Shown: piece by piece, positions 46,116-56,807 of the stretch
Layout: every line of letters begins with the position of its first letter
Numbering within the stretch: the first letter of the stretch is position 1
NCBI RefSeq assembly: GCF_030453185.1
Contig: NZ_JAKDKW010000002.1
Location: 1-64,000, forward strand
Direction of reading: 5' to 3'
DNA from: Yaniella sp.
GTDB lineage: Bacteria; Actinomycetota; Actinomycetes; Actinomycetales; Micrococcaceae
DNA: 64,000 nucleotides
Program-made: the position numbers and the translations under genes
The notes under the pieces: generated by a model
The model's input: the letters and a program-made list of their open reading frames with translations, nothing else
What the model was told of the DNA's origin: nothing
Database searches by the model: none

Positions 46116-49006
46116 GCGTCCTCGGATTCACTGTCATCAGTTGGATCATAATAGTCTGGGATATCAGCCTCGACAGGGCTGTCGAACGCCTGCGAACTGC
46201 TGTGGTCTACGTGATTAGCCTTCGGCTGGGTATCTTCGCCCTTGATGTTGCCCATTACTTCGGCCAATTCATCGGGCTTGACGAGCACGTCTCGCGCTTT
46301 GGACCCTTCTGAAGGACCAACGACGCCTCGAGATTCCATGAGGTCCATCAATCGGCCGGCACGAGCAAATCCAACACGTAGCTTTCGTTGCAGCATTGAG
46401 GTTGACCCAAATTGTGAGGTGACCACAAGTTCCACTGCCTGTAGCAAGTCTTCGAGGTCATCACCGATATCTTCGTCAATAACTTTCGCCTGCTTCTCAG
46501 GCAAGACATCTTCTCGGTATTGAACCTGCATCTGTGACTTAACGTGTTCGACAACATCGCGAATCTCAGATTCGTTCACCCAGGCGCCCTGGACGCGCAT
46601 AGGCTTGGACATACCCATTGGCAGGAATAAGGCGTCACCTTGCCCCAACAATTTTTCGGCGCCAGGTTGGTCCAGTACCACTCGTGAGTCCGTCACCGAA
46701 GAGGTAGAGAAAGCCATTCGTGATGGGACGTTTGCTTTAATCAAACCAGTCACGACATCGACAGACGGCCGCTGGGTAGCCAGAACAAGGTGGATTCCGG
46801 CTGCACGTGCCAACTGCGTGATACGTACGACGGCATCTTCAACGTCGCGTGGTGCAACCATCATGAGGTCTGCCAGTTCATCAATGATGACTAACAAGTA
46901 CGGATATGGCTTGAGCTTCCGCTTGGAATCCGGTGGAAGTACGACTTTGCCAGCACGCACAGCATTGTTGAAATCGTCAATGTGCTTAAAACCAAAATAC
47001 GCGAGGTCATCGTAACGAGTATCCATTTCGTCAACAACCCACTGGAGCACTTCAGAGGCTTTTTTGGGGTCCGTGATAATCGGGGTCACCAGGTGTGGGA
47101 CACCCTGATAGGCGGTGAGTTCTACGCGTTTTGGATCCACCAGCACCATGCGAACGTCATCCGGGGTGGCACGCATCAGAATCGATGTGATCAGAGAGTT
47201 GACGAATGCCGATTTACCGGCGCCGGTTGCACCTGCAACCAAGAGGTGCGGCATTTTGGCCAGGTTGGCCATTACGTAACCGCCTTCGACGTCTTTACCC
47301 ACGCCCATGACCATTGAGTGCTCGGTCTTACGTGCTGCGTTCGAACGCAGCACATCACCCAGGGCAACAATTTCCTTATCGGTGTTGGGAATTTCGACAC
47401 CGATCGCAGATTTACCTGGGATTGGTGACAGAACCCGAACATCGGTTGAGGCAACCGCATAGGCAATGTTGCGTTCCAGATTGGTAACTTTTTCTACCTT
47501 GGTCCCAGGGGAAACTTCGACTTCATAGCGTGTAACCGTCGGACCGCGTGAAAACCCGGTGACCTCGGCTTCTACTTTGAATTGACTAAAAACTGTGTCC
47601 AGGGCGGCAACTACACGGTCATTGACCGCAGACCGGTCTTTGGCAGGCGGTCCCTGAGGCAGCATATCCATGCCAGGCAGAGTGTAGGTGACATCGCCGT
47701 CGAGTTCTAGCTGTTCAGAGCGGGCAGGAATCGTTGGCAAGTTTTGCGCAGGTTTTGCAACTTCAGTAGCCGGTACTTCGGGCGTTTCTTCCCCAAGTCC
47801 TGCATTATCACGTGCCTGCTGTAGGGCAATTTCATCTGCGGTTGGACGTCGTACGCCCGGTCGTACAGCGGGCTCTTCCGATTCATCGGAGCCTGCTTGT
47901 TCTTCCCCCACAACCTCAGTCGCAGAGTCAGCCGCTTCTTCGCCCTCGAAGAGCGACCCAAAATCCATGACTTGGGTTTGCTTATTGGCCTGGGGACGCG
48001 ACACAGGAGCCGGTCCCTCTTCGACATCGCCGAGTATTTCCACGGCGGGAACAGGTTCTTCGTCGTCAATGATCGCAGAAGCGAATGCTTCGTCACCGAC
48101 CAGAGGTTGGCCCTCGTCGTCAGTTTTCTGCGCGGATTTTGTACCAAATAGCCGTGCGAAGAAGCCGGGCTGTTTAGGAGCGGCTTTCGGCTGACGTTCG
48201 TGCTGGTGTAGGTACGATTGATCGTGACCAGTGTTTGGATGCTCTGACTCTGCTTCGTCGATCGCGCGGTTTGCGTTACTGGCCCCAGAGTCTTGGCCGG
48301 TTAACCAATGATAAGAGCCCACCAGGCGACTGGGAATCTTCCCGACCGGAGTAGCGGTGATGACGAGCACGGAGAAAAAGGCAATAAGGATGGTGAGTAT
48401 CCACACCGGTACGGGGGTCACCAACGTAGCTAGTGGATCCACAATGAGATACCCGACGACGCCGCCAGAGGTAAGTTTCTCTTCGAGCGCTGCACCCATA
48501 GAAGGGTTTTCAAAGACCAGCTGGCTGATGCTCGAGCCTGAAATCGTTGCAAAGAGCAAGCCGAAAAAGATGCGCCCGTTTGCGCTGTGTTCCTGTGGAA
48601 AACGGAAAAATCGCACAGCGATGACCATTAAGACCAGTGGTAGCAGGATGGAAAACCAACCAAATGTACCGGCAACGACGTGGTAAATAAAGGATCCTAC
48701 AGCCGGATCGCTGGCTGGCGCCCACCAGAAGGTCCAGGCGATAATCATTGCGAGAATGAGAACGAAGAATCCGGTGCCATCACGGCGTTTATCAACCGGG
48801 ATGGCAACGTCTGGTCCCATTTTCCGCACGGCACCGCCGAACGGAGTGGCTAGGGCAGACCAGAATCGCGTGACCGCCCGGACCACCCACGGTTGGGTGG
48901 TCTCAGTTACGTTATACGGGGTCTCTTCCGTTGTCGCAGTCGTCTTTTTCGATTTCGAATTAGACTTCTTGTTCGACGAACGGGCAGGGGAAGTACGTGT
49001 CGCCAT
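46094..49006 (-). CDS. ftsK: DNA translocase FtsK
   Basis: Septal DNA pump of 970 residues. Four membrane helices occupy about 70-235. A long acidic, low-complexity linker follows (about 240-440). The motor has Walker A GATGAGKSAFVNSLI (about 600), a VDPKRVEL segment and LLVIIDELADLMM. A C-terminal gamma winged-helix domain (about 870-935: TSQFGSTSMLQRKLRVGFARAGRLMD) reads KOPS-like sites. Length and order are standard. Confidence 0.95.
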   Translation of the reverse strand: MATRTSPARSSNKKSNSKSKKTTATTEETPYNVTETTQPWVVRAVTRFWSALATPFGGAVRKMGPDVAIPVDKRRDGTGFFVLILAMIIAWTFWWAPASDPAVGSFIYHVVAGTFGWFSILLPLVLMVIAVRFFRFPQEHSANGRIFFGLLFATISGSSISQLVFENPSMGAALEEKLTSGGVVGYLIVDPLATLVTPVPVWILTILIAFFSVLVITATPVGKIPSRLVGSYHWLTGQDSGASNANRAIDEAESEHPNTGHDQSYLHQHERQPKAAPKQPGFFARLFGTKSAQKTDDEGQPLVGDEAFASAIIDDEEPVPAVEILGDVEEGPAPVSRPQANKQTQVMDFGSLFEGEEAADSATEVVGEEQAGSDESEEPAVRPGVRRPTADEIALQQARDNAGLGEETPEVPATEVAKPAQNLPTIPARSEQLELDGDVTYTLPGMDMLPQGPPAKDRSAVNDRVVAALDTVFSQFKVEAEVTGFSRGPTVTRYEVEVSPGTKVEKVTNLERNIAYAVASTDVRVLSPIPGKSAIGVEIPNTDKEIVALGDVLRSNAARKTEHSMVMGVGKDVEGGYVMANLAKMPHLLVAGATGAGKSAFVNSLITSILMRATPDDVRMVLVDPKRVELTAYQGVPHLVTPIITDPKKASEVLQWVVDEMDTRYDDLAYFGFKHIDDFNNAVRAGKVVLPPDSKRKLKPYPYLLVIIDELADLMMVAPRDVEDAVVRITQLARAAGIHLVLATQRPSVDVVTGLIKANVPSRMAFSTSSVTDSRVVLDQPGAEKLLGQGDALFLPMGMSKPMRVQGAWVNESEIRDVVEHVKSQMQVQYREDVLPEKQAKVIDEDIGDDLEDLLQAVELVVTSQFGSTSMLQRKLRVGFARAGRLMDLMESRGVVGPSEGSKARDVLVKPDELAEVMGNIKGEDTQPKANHVDHSSSQAFDSPVEADIPDYYDPTDDSESEDAWQLTGR

Positions 49007-49068
49007 ACCGTCTAGGCTACCGCTTTTGACCGATTAAGGTCGCATCGAGGCAAGTTTTGGCTAAAAAT

Positions 49069-50757
49069 TTACGCTTCGATGACGATCGGAACGATCATCG
49101 AGCGACGTCGTAGCTTACGCGCAACCCACGATCCCAGTGTTCGACGCATCATTTGCTGGAGCTGGTGGGTGGAGTGTTCTTTATCCGATGAGGCAGCATC
49201 TTCGAGCGCCTTAACAAGCTTTGGTTTGATCGCGGCAAACACACCATCGTCCTCCGCCACACCACGGGAGTGGATTTCGGGACCAGAAACGACCGTTCGT
49301 GTATCACGATCAATGACCGCAATGACAGAGATAAAGCCTTCTTCGCCCAACACCTGGCGGTCTTTCAGATCATCCTCAGTGACGGCCCCAATAGAGCGTC
49401 CATCGACATACACGTATTCTGAAGCGACTTCGCCCACTTGGCGTGCAACGCCGTCGACGAGATCGATGACACCACCGTCTCCGGTCACGATCACCTGGTC
49501 TTTGGCCACACCGGTGGCTTCGGCAATTCTGGCGTTGGCCATCAGGTGACGGTATTCACCGTGAATGGGCATCACATTTTTGGGTTTGACGATGTTGTAG
49601 CAGTACAGTAATTCGCCTTCGGATGCATGTCCCGAGACGTGCACGTGGGCATTGCCTTTATGGATCACGTTGGCGCCGAGCTTCATCAGACCGTTAATAA
49701 TGCGGGTGATAGCGTTTTCGTTGCCCGGGATCATCGAGGAAGCCAGAATGACGAGGTCGTCTTCTTGGATGGTAATTTGGCGGTGTTCATCGTTCGCCAT
49801 ACGCGACAGCGCTGCCATGGGTTCGCCTTGCGAACCAGTCGACATGAGTACCACTTCGTGATCTTCATAGTTGTTGACATGCTTGAGCTCGATCACGGTA
49901 TTCGCAGGGATGTCCAGGTAGCCCAATTTGGAAGCGATGCCCATGTTGTTGACCATCGACCGACCGACGAAGGCAACTTTACGTCCGTGCTTTACCGCGG
50001 CATTGAGCACTTGCTGCACTCGGTGAATATGCGATGCGAACGAGGCAACAATGACACGACGTTGTGCTTGACCGATATATTGCTCAATAACCGGTCCGAT
50101 ATCTTTTTCCGTTGGGGTAAACCCGGGAACTTCCGCATTCGTGGAGTCGGTCATGAATAAATCCACGCCCTCTTCGCCAAGTCTGGCGAAGGCACGCAGG
50201 TCCGTAATACGACCATCAAGGGGTAGCTGATCCATTTTAAAGTCACCGGTGTGCAGAATCGTGCCCGCTTCGGTACGGATAGCAATCGCGAGAGAGTCCG
50301 GGATTGAGTGGTTGACCGCCACGAATTCCAGATCAAATGGGCCAAGTTGTTCTCGGCCACCATCGTGAGCTTCCAGGGTCAGAGGCTTGATCCGATGCTG
50401 TTGCAGTTTGGATTCCACGAGCGCCAGGGTAAGTTGCGAACCGATAAGCGGGATATCCGGGTTGAGACGCAACAGGTATGGCACGGCACCAATATGGTCT
50501 TCGTGCCCGTGAGTCAGCACGATCGCTACGATGTCGTGTAAACGCTGCTTGATGTAATCAAAGTCCGGCAGAATCAGATCGATACCGGGCTGAACTTCTT
50601 CGGGGAACAAGACCCCGGCATCAACAATGAGCAGTTTGCCATTGAGCTCGAAGACCGTCATATTGCGACCAATATCGCCAAGTCCTCCCAGCGGCACGAT
50701 ACGACAGGTACCGTTTGGCAGTTTCGGTGGCTGGGCTAGTTCTTGGATTTCGGTCAT
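49069..50757 (-). CDS. rnj: Ribonuclease J
   Basis: Metallo-beta-lactamase/beta-CASP nuclease of 562 residues with 5'-exo and endo activity in mRNA decay. The zinc motif THGHEDHIGAVPYLL is at about residue 78, followed by HTGDFKMD and FASHIHRVQQV; the C-terminal domain with GHASEGEL and P-I-HGEYRHL is complete. The ATG at 50757 matches the family start and has GGAGG 12 bases upstream. It sits between dapA and ftsK, as is common in actinobacteria. Confidence 0.94.
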   Translation of the reverse strand: MTEIQELAQPPKLPNGTCRIVPLGGLGDIGRNMTVFELNGKLLIVDAGVLFPEEVQPGIDLILPDFDYIKQRLHDIVAIVLTHGHEDHIGAVPYLLRLNPDIPLIGSQLTLALVESKLQQHRIKPLTLEAHDGGREQLGPFDLEFVAVNHSIPDSLAIAIRTEAGTILHTGDFKMDQLPLDGRITDLRAFARLGEEGVDLFMTDSTNAEVPGFTPTEKDIGPVIEQYIGQAQRRVIVASFASHIHRVQQVLNAAVKHGRKVAFVGRSMVNNMGIASKLGYLDIPANTVIELKHVNNYEDHEVVLMSTGSQGEPMAALSRMANDEHRQITIQEDDLVILASSMIPGNENAITRIINGLMKLGANVIHKGNAHVHVSGHASEGELLYCYNIVKPKNVMPIHGEYRHLMANARIAEATGVAKDQVIVTGDGGVIDLVDGVARQVGEVASEYVYVDGRSIGAVTEDDLKDRQVLGEEGFISVIAVIDRDTRTVVSGPEIHSRGVAEDDGVFAAIKPKLVKALEDAASSDKEHSTHQLQQMMRRTLGSWVARKLRRRSMIVPIVIEA

Positions 50758-50821
50758 GGTCGCGAATTTCCTCCGTGAAAGTTTAGTGAAGTAAAGATCA
50801 GAGCGGTTTACCGTGCAAGCA

Positions 50822-51712
50822 TCATACTGTGATGCCGCCTTCGGCAAGGTCGGCTTTGATAGCGGCCTGCTCTTCAGCCGTTGCAGCTACAAGTGGCAAC
50901 CGTACGCGTGCCGACGGGATGATGCCCTGCCATTGCAGCACGGTTTTGGCTGCGACAGCTCCTTGGGTATGAGTCATGACGGCGCGCTGGATCGGATCCA
51001 GTTCAAAGTGTTTTTGACGTGCGGTGGCGAAATCTCCGGCACTCGCTGCATCAACTAACTCTCGATAGGTGCGCGGTGCAGCATGTCCAGACACTGAGAC
51101 AACTCCGACAGCCCCGGCAGCCATGAGCGGCAGAGTCATGCCGTCGTCCCCCGAGTAGACCGCTAGATCGGTATTAGCTAAAACCAACGTGGTCGACTGG
51201 TAGTCGGATTTGGCGTCTTTGAGCGCTACGATATTTTGATGCTGGGCCAGTGCAATGATGGTCTCGGGCTCGATAGGCATCGTAGACCGGCCCGGAATGT
51301 CATACATCATCACCGGAAGATCGGTTGCGGACGCAATGTATTCGAAGTGCGCCTTGATACCAGCCTGATTTGGTTTGTTGTAATACGGTGTGACGAGAAG
51401 TAGACCGTCGGCCCCTGCGGCTTCGGCGCGTTTAGACAACTCAGCTGAATGCACAGTGTCATTCATTCCGGTGCCAGCGATCACTTTTGCTCGCGCACCC
51501 ACTGCTTCAACGACGGCTTCAAAAACTTTGATATTCTCGTCATCGGTTAGTGTTGATGTTTCACCTGTTGTGCCGGTCACGACGAGGCCGTCAGCACCGT
51601 TATCCACCAGATAATTGGCAAGCGACTGCGCTGCATCAAGATCCAAAGCGCCGTCATCCGCAAAAGGGGTGACCATAGCTGGAACCATGGTGCCAAAAAT
51701 TGGTTCTGTCAT
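50822..51712 (-). CDS. dapA: 4-Hydroxy-tetrahydrodipicolinate synthase
   Basis: First committed enzyme of lysine and diaminopimelate synthesis. TIM barrel of 296 residues with GTTGETSTLTDDE (about 47-59), the catalytic tyrosine in TPYYNKPNQ (about 136) and the Schiff-base lysine in VALKDAKSDY (about 164). The ATG at 51712 has GAGG five bases upstream. It is divergent from the membrane acyltransferase gene, and rnj follows 64 bases downstream. Confidence 0.94.
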   Translation of the reverse strand: MTEPIFGTMVPAMVTPFADDGALDLDAAQSLANYLVDNGADGLVVTGTTGETSTLTDDENIKVFEAVVEAVGARAKVIAGTGMNDTVHSAELSKRAEAAGADGLLLVTPYYNKPNQAGIKAHFEYIASATDLPVMMYDIPGRSTMPIEPETIIALAQHQNIVALKDAKSDYQSTTLVLANTDLAVYSGDDGMTLPLMAAGAVGVVSVSGHAAPRTYRELVDAASAGDFATARQKHFELDPIQRAVMTHTQGAVAAKTVLQWQGIIPSARVRLPLVAATAEEQAAIKADLAEGGITV

Positions 51713-51798
51713 CTTTACCTCACCGCTACTTGTTCGTAGGTTGTCTGAACTTCTAGTCCTCAGCTTACCTGTGACAATAGATGAAAACACCATAGGTC

Positions 51799-51817
51799 AC
51801 ACGAATGTGATTCGTGT
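51799..51817. promoter_or_regulatory. Palindrome in the dapA / acyltransferase divergent gap
   Basis: ACACGAAT (51799-51806), GTG, ATTCGTGT (51810-51817) is a perfect 8-3-8 palindrome. It is about 85 bases before dapA and about 30 bases before the acyltransferase ATG. It may be an operator for either gene; no local regulator is encoded. Confidence 0.4.
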
Positions 51818-51847
51818 TAACCAACGTTCGTCAGAAAGTTGCACCGC

Positions 51848-53074
51848 ATGCGTCCTTTTGATGCGCCAGGTCGGATTACCGGCCTCGATACAGCTCGCGC
51901 TGTTGCGATATTGGGCATGATTGCCACTCACATTTTCCCACTCTTGCAATCGGAACCCGACGGTACACTGTTGCCGACGTGGGTGGGTACAAGTTTGACA
52001 GGCGTATCCTCTGCATTGTTTGTTGTGTTGGCCGGTGTTGGCCTGACGTTGCTAACTAAGAATACAACCGATGTATTCACATCAAGGATGCAGCTCTCCT
52101 TGCGGGCACTCGCCCTGATAATGATTGGCCTATTGCTAGGTCATGCTGGCTCGAATGTAGCCATCATTCTGGTGCACTATGGCGTATTGTTCTTCCTCGC
52201 CATGTGGTGCATCCAGTTGTCATCACGGGCCTTGACCGTCATGGCTGTTTCTTGGGTGGTCCTGTCACCGATACTGCACGGGGTTCTGACCCGGTTCATG
52301 CAGCTTCAAGCTGGCGGAACCACAAGCTATGTAGAGAACTGGAGGCTGTGGACCTCTCCGACCCTGTTGGACGTTGTACAGCAACCGGTACTGATGCTGT
52401 GGGACATCTTCTTTACCGGGTACTATCCGGTGATTTCATTTTTCGGGTATGTGCTGCTCGGAATGGCGATCGGTCGCACCAATATGCACAAATGGTCGAT
52501 CGGTGTGCGTCTTCTGGCCATCGGTGGCTTGAGCTATGGTGTGTGTCGCGGACTCGCTGCGTGGTTACTCACCGATTCAGCCTTCGCGAATCGCATTGCG
52601 CATGCAACGGGGGTACCGGTGGAGCAGCTGCCGGCCATGAGTACGACGGGTGCGAGTGTTAACACTGACTTAGCCATGGGGGCTCCCCACTGGTATGGCC
52701 TTGCTGTCCCCCATTCTGGAGCACCCTTGGATATCTATTCGACAGCCGGGGCGGCGATGGCGGTTATCGGATTCTTCCTGCTCATAACCCGGATGGGACT
52801 GGTGCGCAAGATCCTCTTCCCGCTCAGCGCCGCTGGCAGGGTTGCTTTGACTGCCTACGTCGTGCATGTCCTCGTGACCGGATTATGGCCGACCAACTGG
52901 AGCCAGACTCTGCACGTTGATGACCCGATGTTCACCGATGCGTGGATCATGCTGATCGTGCACTGGGTGATAGTGGTGGCAATCGGTGTCACCGTGCATT
53001 TTGCCGGAGTTCGAGGACCCTTGGAGTCCCTACTACGGAAGGTTTCTAGCGTCGGATCGGCCGCGAAACGTTAG
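51848..53074 (+). CDS. Multi-pass membrane protein, DUF418/DUF1624-like acyltransferase family
   Basis: Integral membrane protein of 408 residues with about 10 hydrophobic helices. The N-terminal signature RITGLDTARAVAILGMIATHIFPLL is typical of DUF1624/heparan-alpha-glucosaminide N-acetyltransferase-like and DUF418 proteins, which are thought to acylate surface sugars. Substrate unknown. The ATG at 51848 is preferred over TTG at 51839. The stop codon overlaps that of the converging TPR gene. Confidence 0.78.
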   Translation: MRPFDAPGRITGLDTARAVAILGMIATHIFPLLQSEPDGTLLPTWVGTSLTGVSSALFVVLAGVGLTLLTKNTTDVFTSRMQLSLRALALIMIGLLLGHAGSNVAIILVHYGVLFFLAMWCIQLSSRALTVMAVSWVVLSPILHGVLTRFMQLQAGGTTSYVENWRLWTSPTLLDVVQQPVLMLWDIFFTGYYPVISFFGYVLLGMAIGRTNMHKWSIGVRLLAIGGLSYGVCRGLAAWLLTDSAFANRIAHATGVPVEQLPAMSTTGASVNTDLAMGAPHWYGLAVPHSGAPLDIYSTAGAAMAVIGFFLLITRMGLVRKILFPLSAAGRVALTAYVVHVLVTGLWPTNWSQTLHVDDPMFTDAWIMLIVHWVIVVAIGVTVHFAGVRGPLESLLRKVSSVGSAAKR

Positions 53075-53514
53075 GCGCTGTGATACATACTGATAGCGTC
53101 GCGTAGGGCTGCTCGGGCACGTTTACGATCGCCGGCGGCATCGTAGGCAAGGCCAAGGCGGTACCAGCTGCGCCAATTATCCGGGTCGGCTTCCGTTTCG
53201 AGTCGATAAATTTCAAATTCTTGGTCTGCGGAGTCACGATCAATTCGACCCCGTACTCGGGGCAGATTATCTTCGGGAAGTTTGCCTTCGGTATCGAGAA
53301 TTCCGGCCAATTTTTCTGTATTGGCTCCGAAACGGATCTCGCGAATGAGCGCCCAAATGCCGAAGATCACGATCGCTACGACCGCGAATCCCAGCACTTT
53401 AGCGATCCAGTTATCCGCGATAATAAAAGCGAGGGCGGACCATAGTGCCAAAAATGCGAAGAGCAGTGTCAGCGCCGTCAGCAGTGCAACAGCTATTTTG
53501 TTTTTCATCTGCAT
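53071..53514 (-). CDS. Membrane-anchored TPR-like protein
   Basis: A 147-residue protein: two N-terminal membrane helices (about 5-30 and 36-60) and a C-terminal TPR-like helix pair (about 105-140: WRSWYRLGLAYDAAGDRKRARAALRDAI). The function is unknown; such proteins scaffold other proteins. Its ATG overlaps the dapB stop by one base (TAATG), so it is translated with dapB. Its stop overlaps the opposite-strand gene by four bases. Confidence 0.72.
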   Translation of the reverse strand: MQMKNKIAVALLTALTLLFAFLALWSALAFIIADNWIAKVLGFAVVAIVIFGIWALIREIRFGANTEKLAGILDTEGKLPEDNLPRVRGRIDRDSADQEFEIYRLETEADPDNWRSWYRLGLAYDAAGDRKRARAALRDAISMYHSA

Positions 53515-54290
53515 TAGTCCAAGTCGAGATAAGCGTCTAGGCCATAAGACAGGCCAGGACGAGAGGCAACGGTTCGCAGGCCAAGCAGGACACCCGGCAT
53601 GTAGGACGAACGGTCAAAAGCATCATGCCGTAGCACTAGCTGCTGGCCGGGCGTACCCATGAGTACTTCTTGATGCGCTTCTAAACCTGCCAGGCGTACC
53701 GCATGCACGTTGATACCTGAGACCTTTGCGCCACGTGCATGGTCTGGATCATGTTCCGTAGCGTCAGGCGAAAGACCGACACCCGCCTGTTCGCGAGCAT
53801 CAGCAATCATCTCGGCAGTGCGCACTGCGGTCCCTGATGGGGCATCGATTTTGTTCGGGTGGTGCATCTCAATGACTTCAACCGACTCGAAATACGGGGC
53901 CGCTTGGGCAGCGAATCGGGTCGCGAGAACGGAGCCAATCGAAAAATTGGGCGCAATTAATACGCCGACGTTCGGGTGTTCAGCGAGGTGATCTTCTAAA
54001 ACCGACCGCTTATCCGGGGTCCAACCGGACGTACCGATCACGGTATGGAGCCCGTTATTGACCGCAAATTGTACAACCTTGGAAGAAACATCGGGCACTG
54101 TCAGGTCGAGAACGTGGGTTGCACCAGCTGCGCTGATATCGTCTAGCGGATGCTTCGAGGAAAGTTTGGCTACCAGTGCCATATCATCAGCCGCGTTGAC
54201 GGCGTCGATGGCGAACTGTCCCATTTTCCCGGTGGCGCCTACCAGCGCTACTTTGACGGGGTCTTGTGCAGGATTTTTTTCAGAGGACAT
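53514..54290 (-). CDS. dapB: 4-Hydroxy-tetrahydrodipicolinate reductase
   Basis: Second lysine/DAP step, NAD(P)H dependent, 258 residues. The dinucleotide loop VGATGKMG is at about residue 17. The catalytic core HHPNKIDAPSGT is at about 143-154. I chose the ATG at 54290; TAGG lies a few bases upstream and a TTG at 54308 is less likely. dapA is 1.8 kb downstream, so the two lysine genes are not a single operon. Confidence 0.93.
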   Translation of the reverse strand: MSSEKNPAQDPVKVALVGATGKMGQFAIDAVNAADDMALVAKLSSKHPLDDISAAGATHVLDLTVPDVSSKVVQFAVNNGLHTVIGTSGWTPDKRSVLEDHLAEHPNVGVLIAPNFSIGSVLATRFAAQAAPYFESVEVIEMHHPNKIDAPSGTAVRTAEMIADAREQAGVGLSPDATEHDPDHARGAKVSGINVHAVRLAGLEAHQEVLMGTPGQQLVLRHDAFDRSSYMPGVLLGLRTVASRPGLSYGLDAYLDLD

Positions 54291-54358
54291 ATGGCCTAGC
54301 TTAGTCAATGTTGTGAGCGCCGCACCGAGTGCTGCAGCAGAGGTTTGTTTTGCACGGC

Positions 54359-54397
54359 AAAACGCCGGACCAAACGGTCTGTTCGGTCCGGCGTTTT
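54359..54397 (-). terminator. Terminator of pnp
   Basis: A perfect 13-bp stem (54359-54371 with 54385-54397; AAAACGCCGGACC and its complement) lies 17 bases after the pnp stop on the minus strand and ends in TTTT. The loop is 13 bases. This is the best rho-independent terminator in the right half of the window. Confidence 0.85.
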
Positions 54398-54413
54398 ATG
54401 CTGTCAAAAGGCT

Positions 54414-56639
54414 TTAGCCTTCTTCACCGTCTTCATCAATGACGGGTACCAGCGAAAGTTTGCCGCGGTCATCAACCTTGGCGATTTCAACTTGAAGTTT
54501 GCTACCGACTGCAACAATGTCGTCAACTTCGTCAACACGTTTGCCATCGTTGAGTTTGCGCAACTCGGAGATGTGTAGCAGGCCATCTTTACCCGGGGTC
54601 AGCGAAATGAAGGCGCCGAAACTCGTGGTCTTGACCACGGTGCCCAAATAGCGTTCACCTGCTTCTGGAACCTGTGGGTTCGCGATGGCATTGATGGTAT
54701 CGCGAGCCTCTTCAGCTGCTTTACCTTCGGTCGAACCAATCAACACGGTGCCGTCATCTTCAATGCTGATGTCCGCTCCGGTGTCTTCTTGGATCTGGTT
54801 GATCATTTTACCCTTCGGCCCAATGACCTCACCGATCTTATCTACCGGGATCTTGACCGAGAGGATACGTGGAGCGGTTGGGCTCATGTCGTCGGCTTCA
54901 TCAATGACCGAGTCCATGACCGACAGGATGTGAAGACGTGCTTCACGAGCCTGAGTCAAGGCGGCTGCCAAGACATCGGCTGGAATACCATCAAGTTTGG
55001 TGTCCAGCTGAATGGCGGTGATGAAGTCCTTGGTACCGGCGACCTTGAAGTCCATATCGCCCATGGCGTCTTCAGCACCCAGGATGTCAGTCAACGCAGC
55101 ATAACGTGTTTCGTTGTCCACGGTGTCGGATACCAGGCCCATAGCAATGCCTGCAACGGATGCACGCAATGGCACACCAGAGTTGAACAGGGACAGCGTT
55201 GAGGCACAGACCGAGCCCATGGAGGTCGAGCCGTTAGAAGCCAGCGCTTCGGATACCTGACGAATCGCGTAAGGAAATTCCTCGCGAGATGGAAGCACCG
55301 GCAAGATGGCGCGCTCAGCCAATGCACCGTGACCAATTTCGCGACGTTTTGGTGAACCAACGCGTCCGGTCTCACCCACCGAGTATGGCGGGAAGTTGTA
55401 GTGGTGCATGTAGCGTTTGGAGGTTTCTGGGCTCAGGGAGTCCAGTTGCTGCTCCATTTTGAGCATGTTCAGGGTAGTGACACCCATAATCTGTGTTTCG
55501 CCACGTTCGAAGATTGCCGAACCGTGAACGCGTGGCAGAACTTCTACCTCAGCGGTCAGCTGGCGAATATCGGTTAGACCACGACCATCAATGCGCACCT
55601 GTTCGGTCAAAACGCGCTGACGCACGATGTGACGAGTGACCGCACCGTAGGCCTTGACGATTTCGTCATGGCGCTCGGCGTATGGCTTCCCTTCACCGGC
55701 TAGTGCCTCAACGACTTCTTGATGGTATTCATCAGAGGCCGCTTCGCGTTCCTGTTTATCGGCAATCGAGAAGATTTCAGTCAAACGTGTTTCGGCGTAA
55801 TCCTTGACGGCGTCGAAAGCATCCTGCTGGAATGCCACGAACAGTGGGATTTCAACCGGTGCTTTTGCAGCACGGTCGGCTAGGTCTGCCTGGGTGTCGC
55901 AGAGGACCTTGATGAACGGTTTTGCCGCTTCGAGGCCTTCAGCAACGATTTCTTCGGTTGGAGCGGAGACGCCCTTACCGTTGATCATTTCCCATGCGCC
56001 TTCAGGTGCTTCGGCTTCAACCATCATGACGGCGATGTCGCCATCGTCAGAAACGCGACCGGCGACTGCCATGTTGAACACAGCATTTTGGAGCTGCGAG
56101 TGCTTCGGGAAGGCTACCCACTGGGTATCGCCGTTCTCGTCAGCAACCAGAGCAACACGTACGGCACCGATTGGGCCGGCAAAGTCCATGCCGGAAAGTG
56201 TGGTCGACATCGACGCTGCGTTAATTGCGACGGTGTCATAAACCTCGTCTGGTGCAATCGAAGTCACGGTGATAACAACTTGGACCTCGTTGCGAATGCC
56301 ATCGGCAAAAGCCGGGCGCAATGGGCGGTCAATCAGACGTGCCGTCAAAATAGCATCTGTCGGTGGACGGGCTTCACGACGGAAGAATGAACCCGGGATC
56401 TTACCGGCTGCATACTGACGTTCTTCAACATCAACGGTCAGCGGGAAGAAGTCGAAACCTTCACGTGGGTTTTTGCCAAAGGTGGTGGTCGATAACATCG
56501 ATGTGTCTTCGTCAATCGACACCATCGTTGCGCCAGCGGCCTGCTTGGCCAGACGACCGGTTTCGAAACGTACGGTACGAGTACCGTATTTGCCATTATC
56601 AATAACGGCTTCTGCAAATTGAATTTCTGGACCTTCCAT
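54414..56639 (-). CDS. pnp: Polyribonucleotide nucleotidyltransferase
   Basis: 3'-5' phosphorolytic exoribonuclease of 741 residues. Two RNase PH domains (about 10-140 and 345-560), then KH and S1 domains (about 595-655 and 668-735; [30 protein letters not shown]). The phosphate-binding region near 440-500 ([24 protein letters not shown]) is intact. GGAG lies five bases before the ATG at 56639. rpsO is upstream with a strong hairpin between them, as in the classical rpsO-pnp operon. Confidence 0.96.
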   Translation of the reverse strand: MEGPEIQFAEAVIDNGKYGTRTVRFETGRLAKQAAGATMVSIDEDTSMLSTTTFGKNPREGFDFFPLTVDVEERQYAAGKIPGSFFRREARPPTDAILTARLIDRPLRPAFADGIRNEVQVVITVTSIAPDEVYDTVAINAASMSTTLSGMDFAGPIGAVRVALVADENGDTQWVAFPKHSQLQNAVFNMAVAGRVSDDGDIAVMMVEAEAPEGAWEMINGKGVSAPTEEIVAEGLEAAKPFIKVLCDTQADLADRAAKAPVEIPLFVAFQQDAFDAVKDYAETRLTEIFSIADKQEREAASDEYHQEVVEALAGEGKPYAERHDEIVKAYGAVTRHIVRQRVLTEQVRIDGRGLTDIRQLTAEVEVLPRVHGSAIFERGETQIMGVTTLNMLKMEQQLDSLSPETSKRYMHHYNFPPYSVGETGRVGSPKRREIGHGALAERAILPVLPSREEFPYAIRQVSEALASNGSTSMGSVCASTLSLFNSGVPLRASVAGIAMGLVSDTVDNETRYAALTDILGAEDAMGDMDFKVAGTKDFITAIQLDTKLDGIPADVLAAALTQAREARLHILSVMDSVIDEADDMSPTAPRILSVKIPVDKIGEVIGPKGKMINQIQEDTGADISIEDDGTVLIGSTEGKAAEEARDTINAIANPQVPEAGERYLGTVVKTTSFGAFISLTPGKDGLLHISELRKLNDGKRVDEVDDIVAVGSKLQVEIAKVDDRGKLSLVPVIDEDGEEG

Positions 56640-56807
56640 AGGTCTCCTTTCATACAATCTGCATCAAACCTGAAGGTCGGTCTTCGATCGAAGCCTCCGC
56701 AACGTGTGCTCCGGAGGCCACTGTCGAGGACCGGGTCTCGGAACAGGCTTGATGCAAAATATCTCCGGTACCGTTTGGTACCGACTTCTAGTCTAGTTAA
56801 ACTTCAA

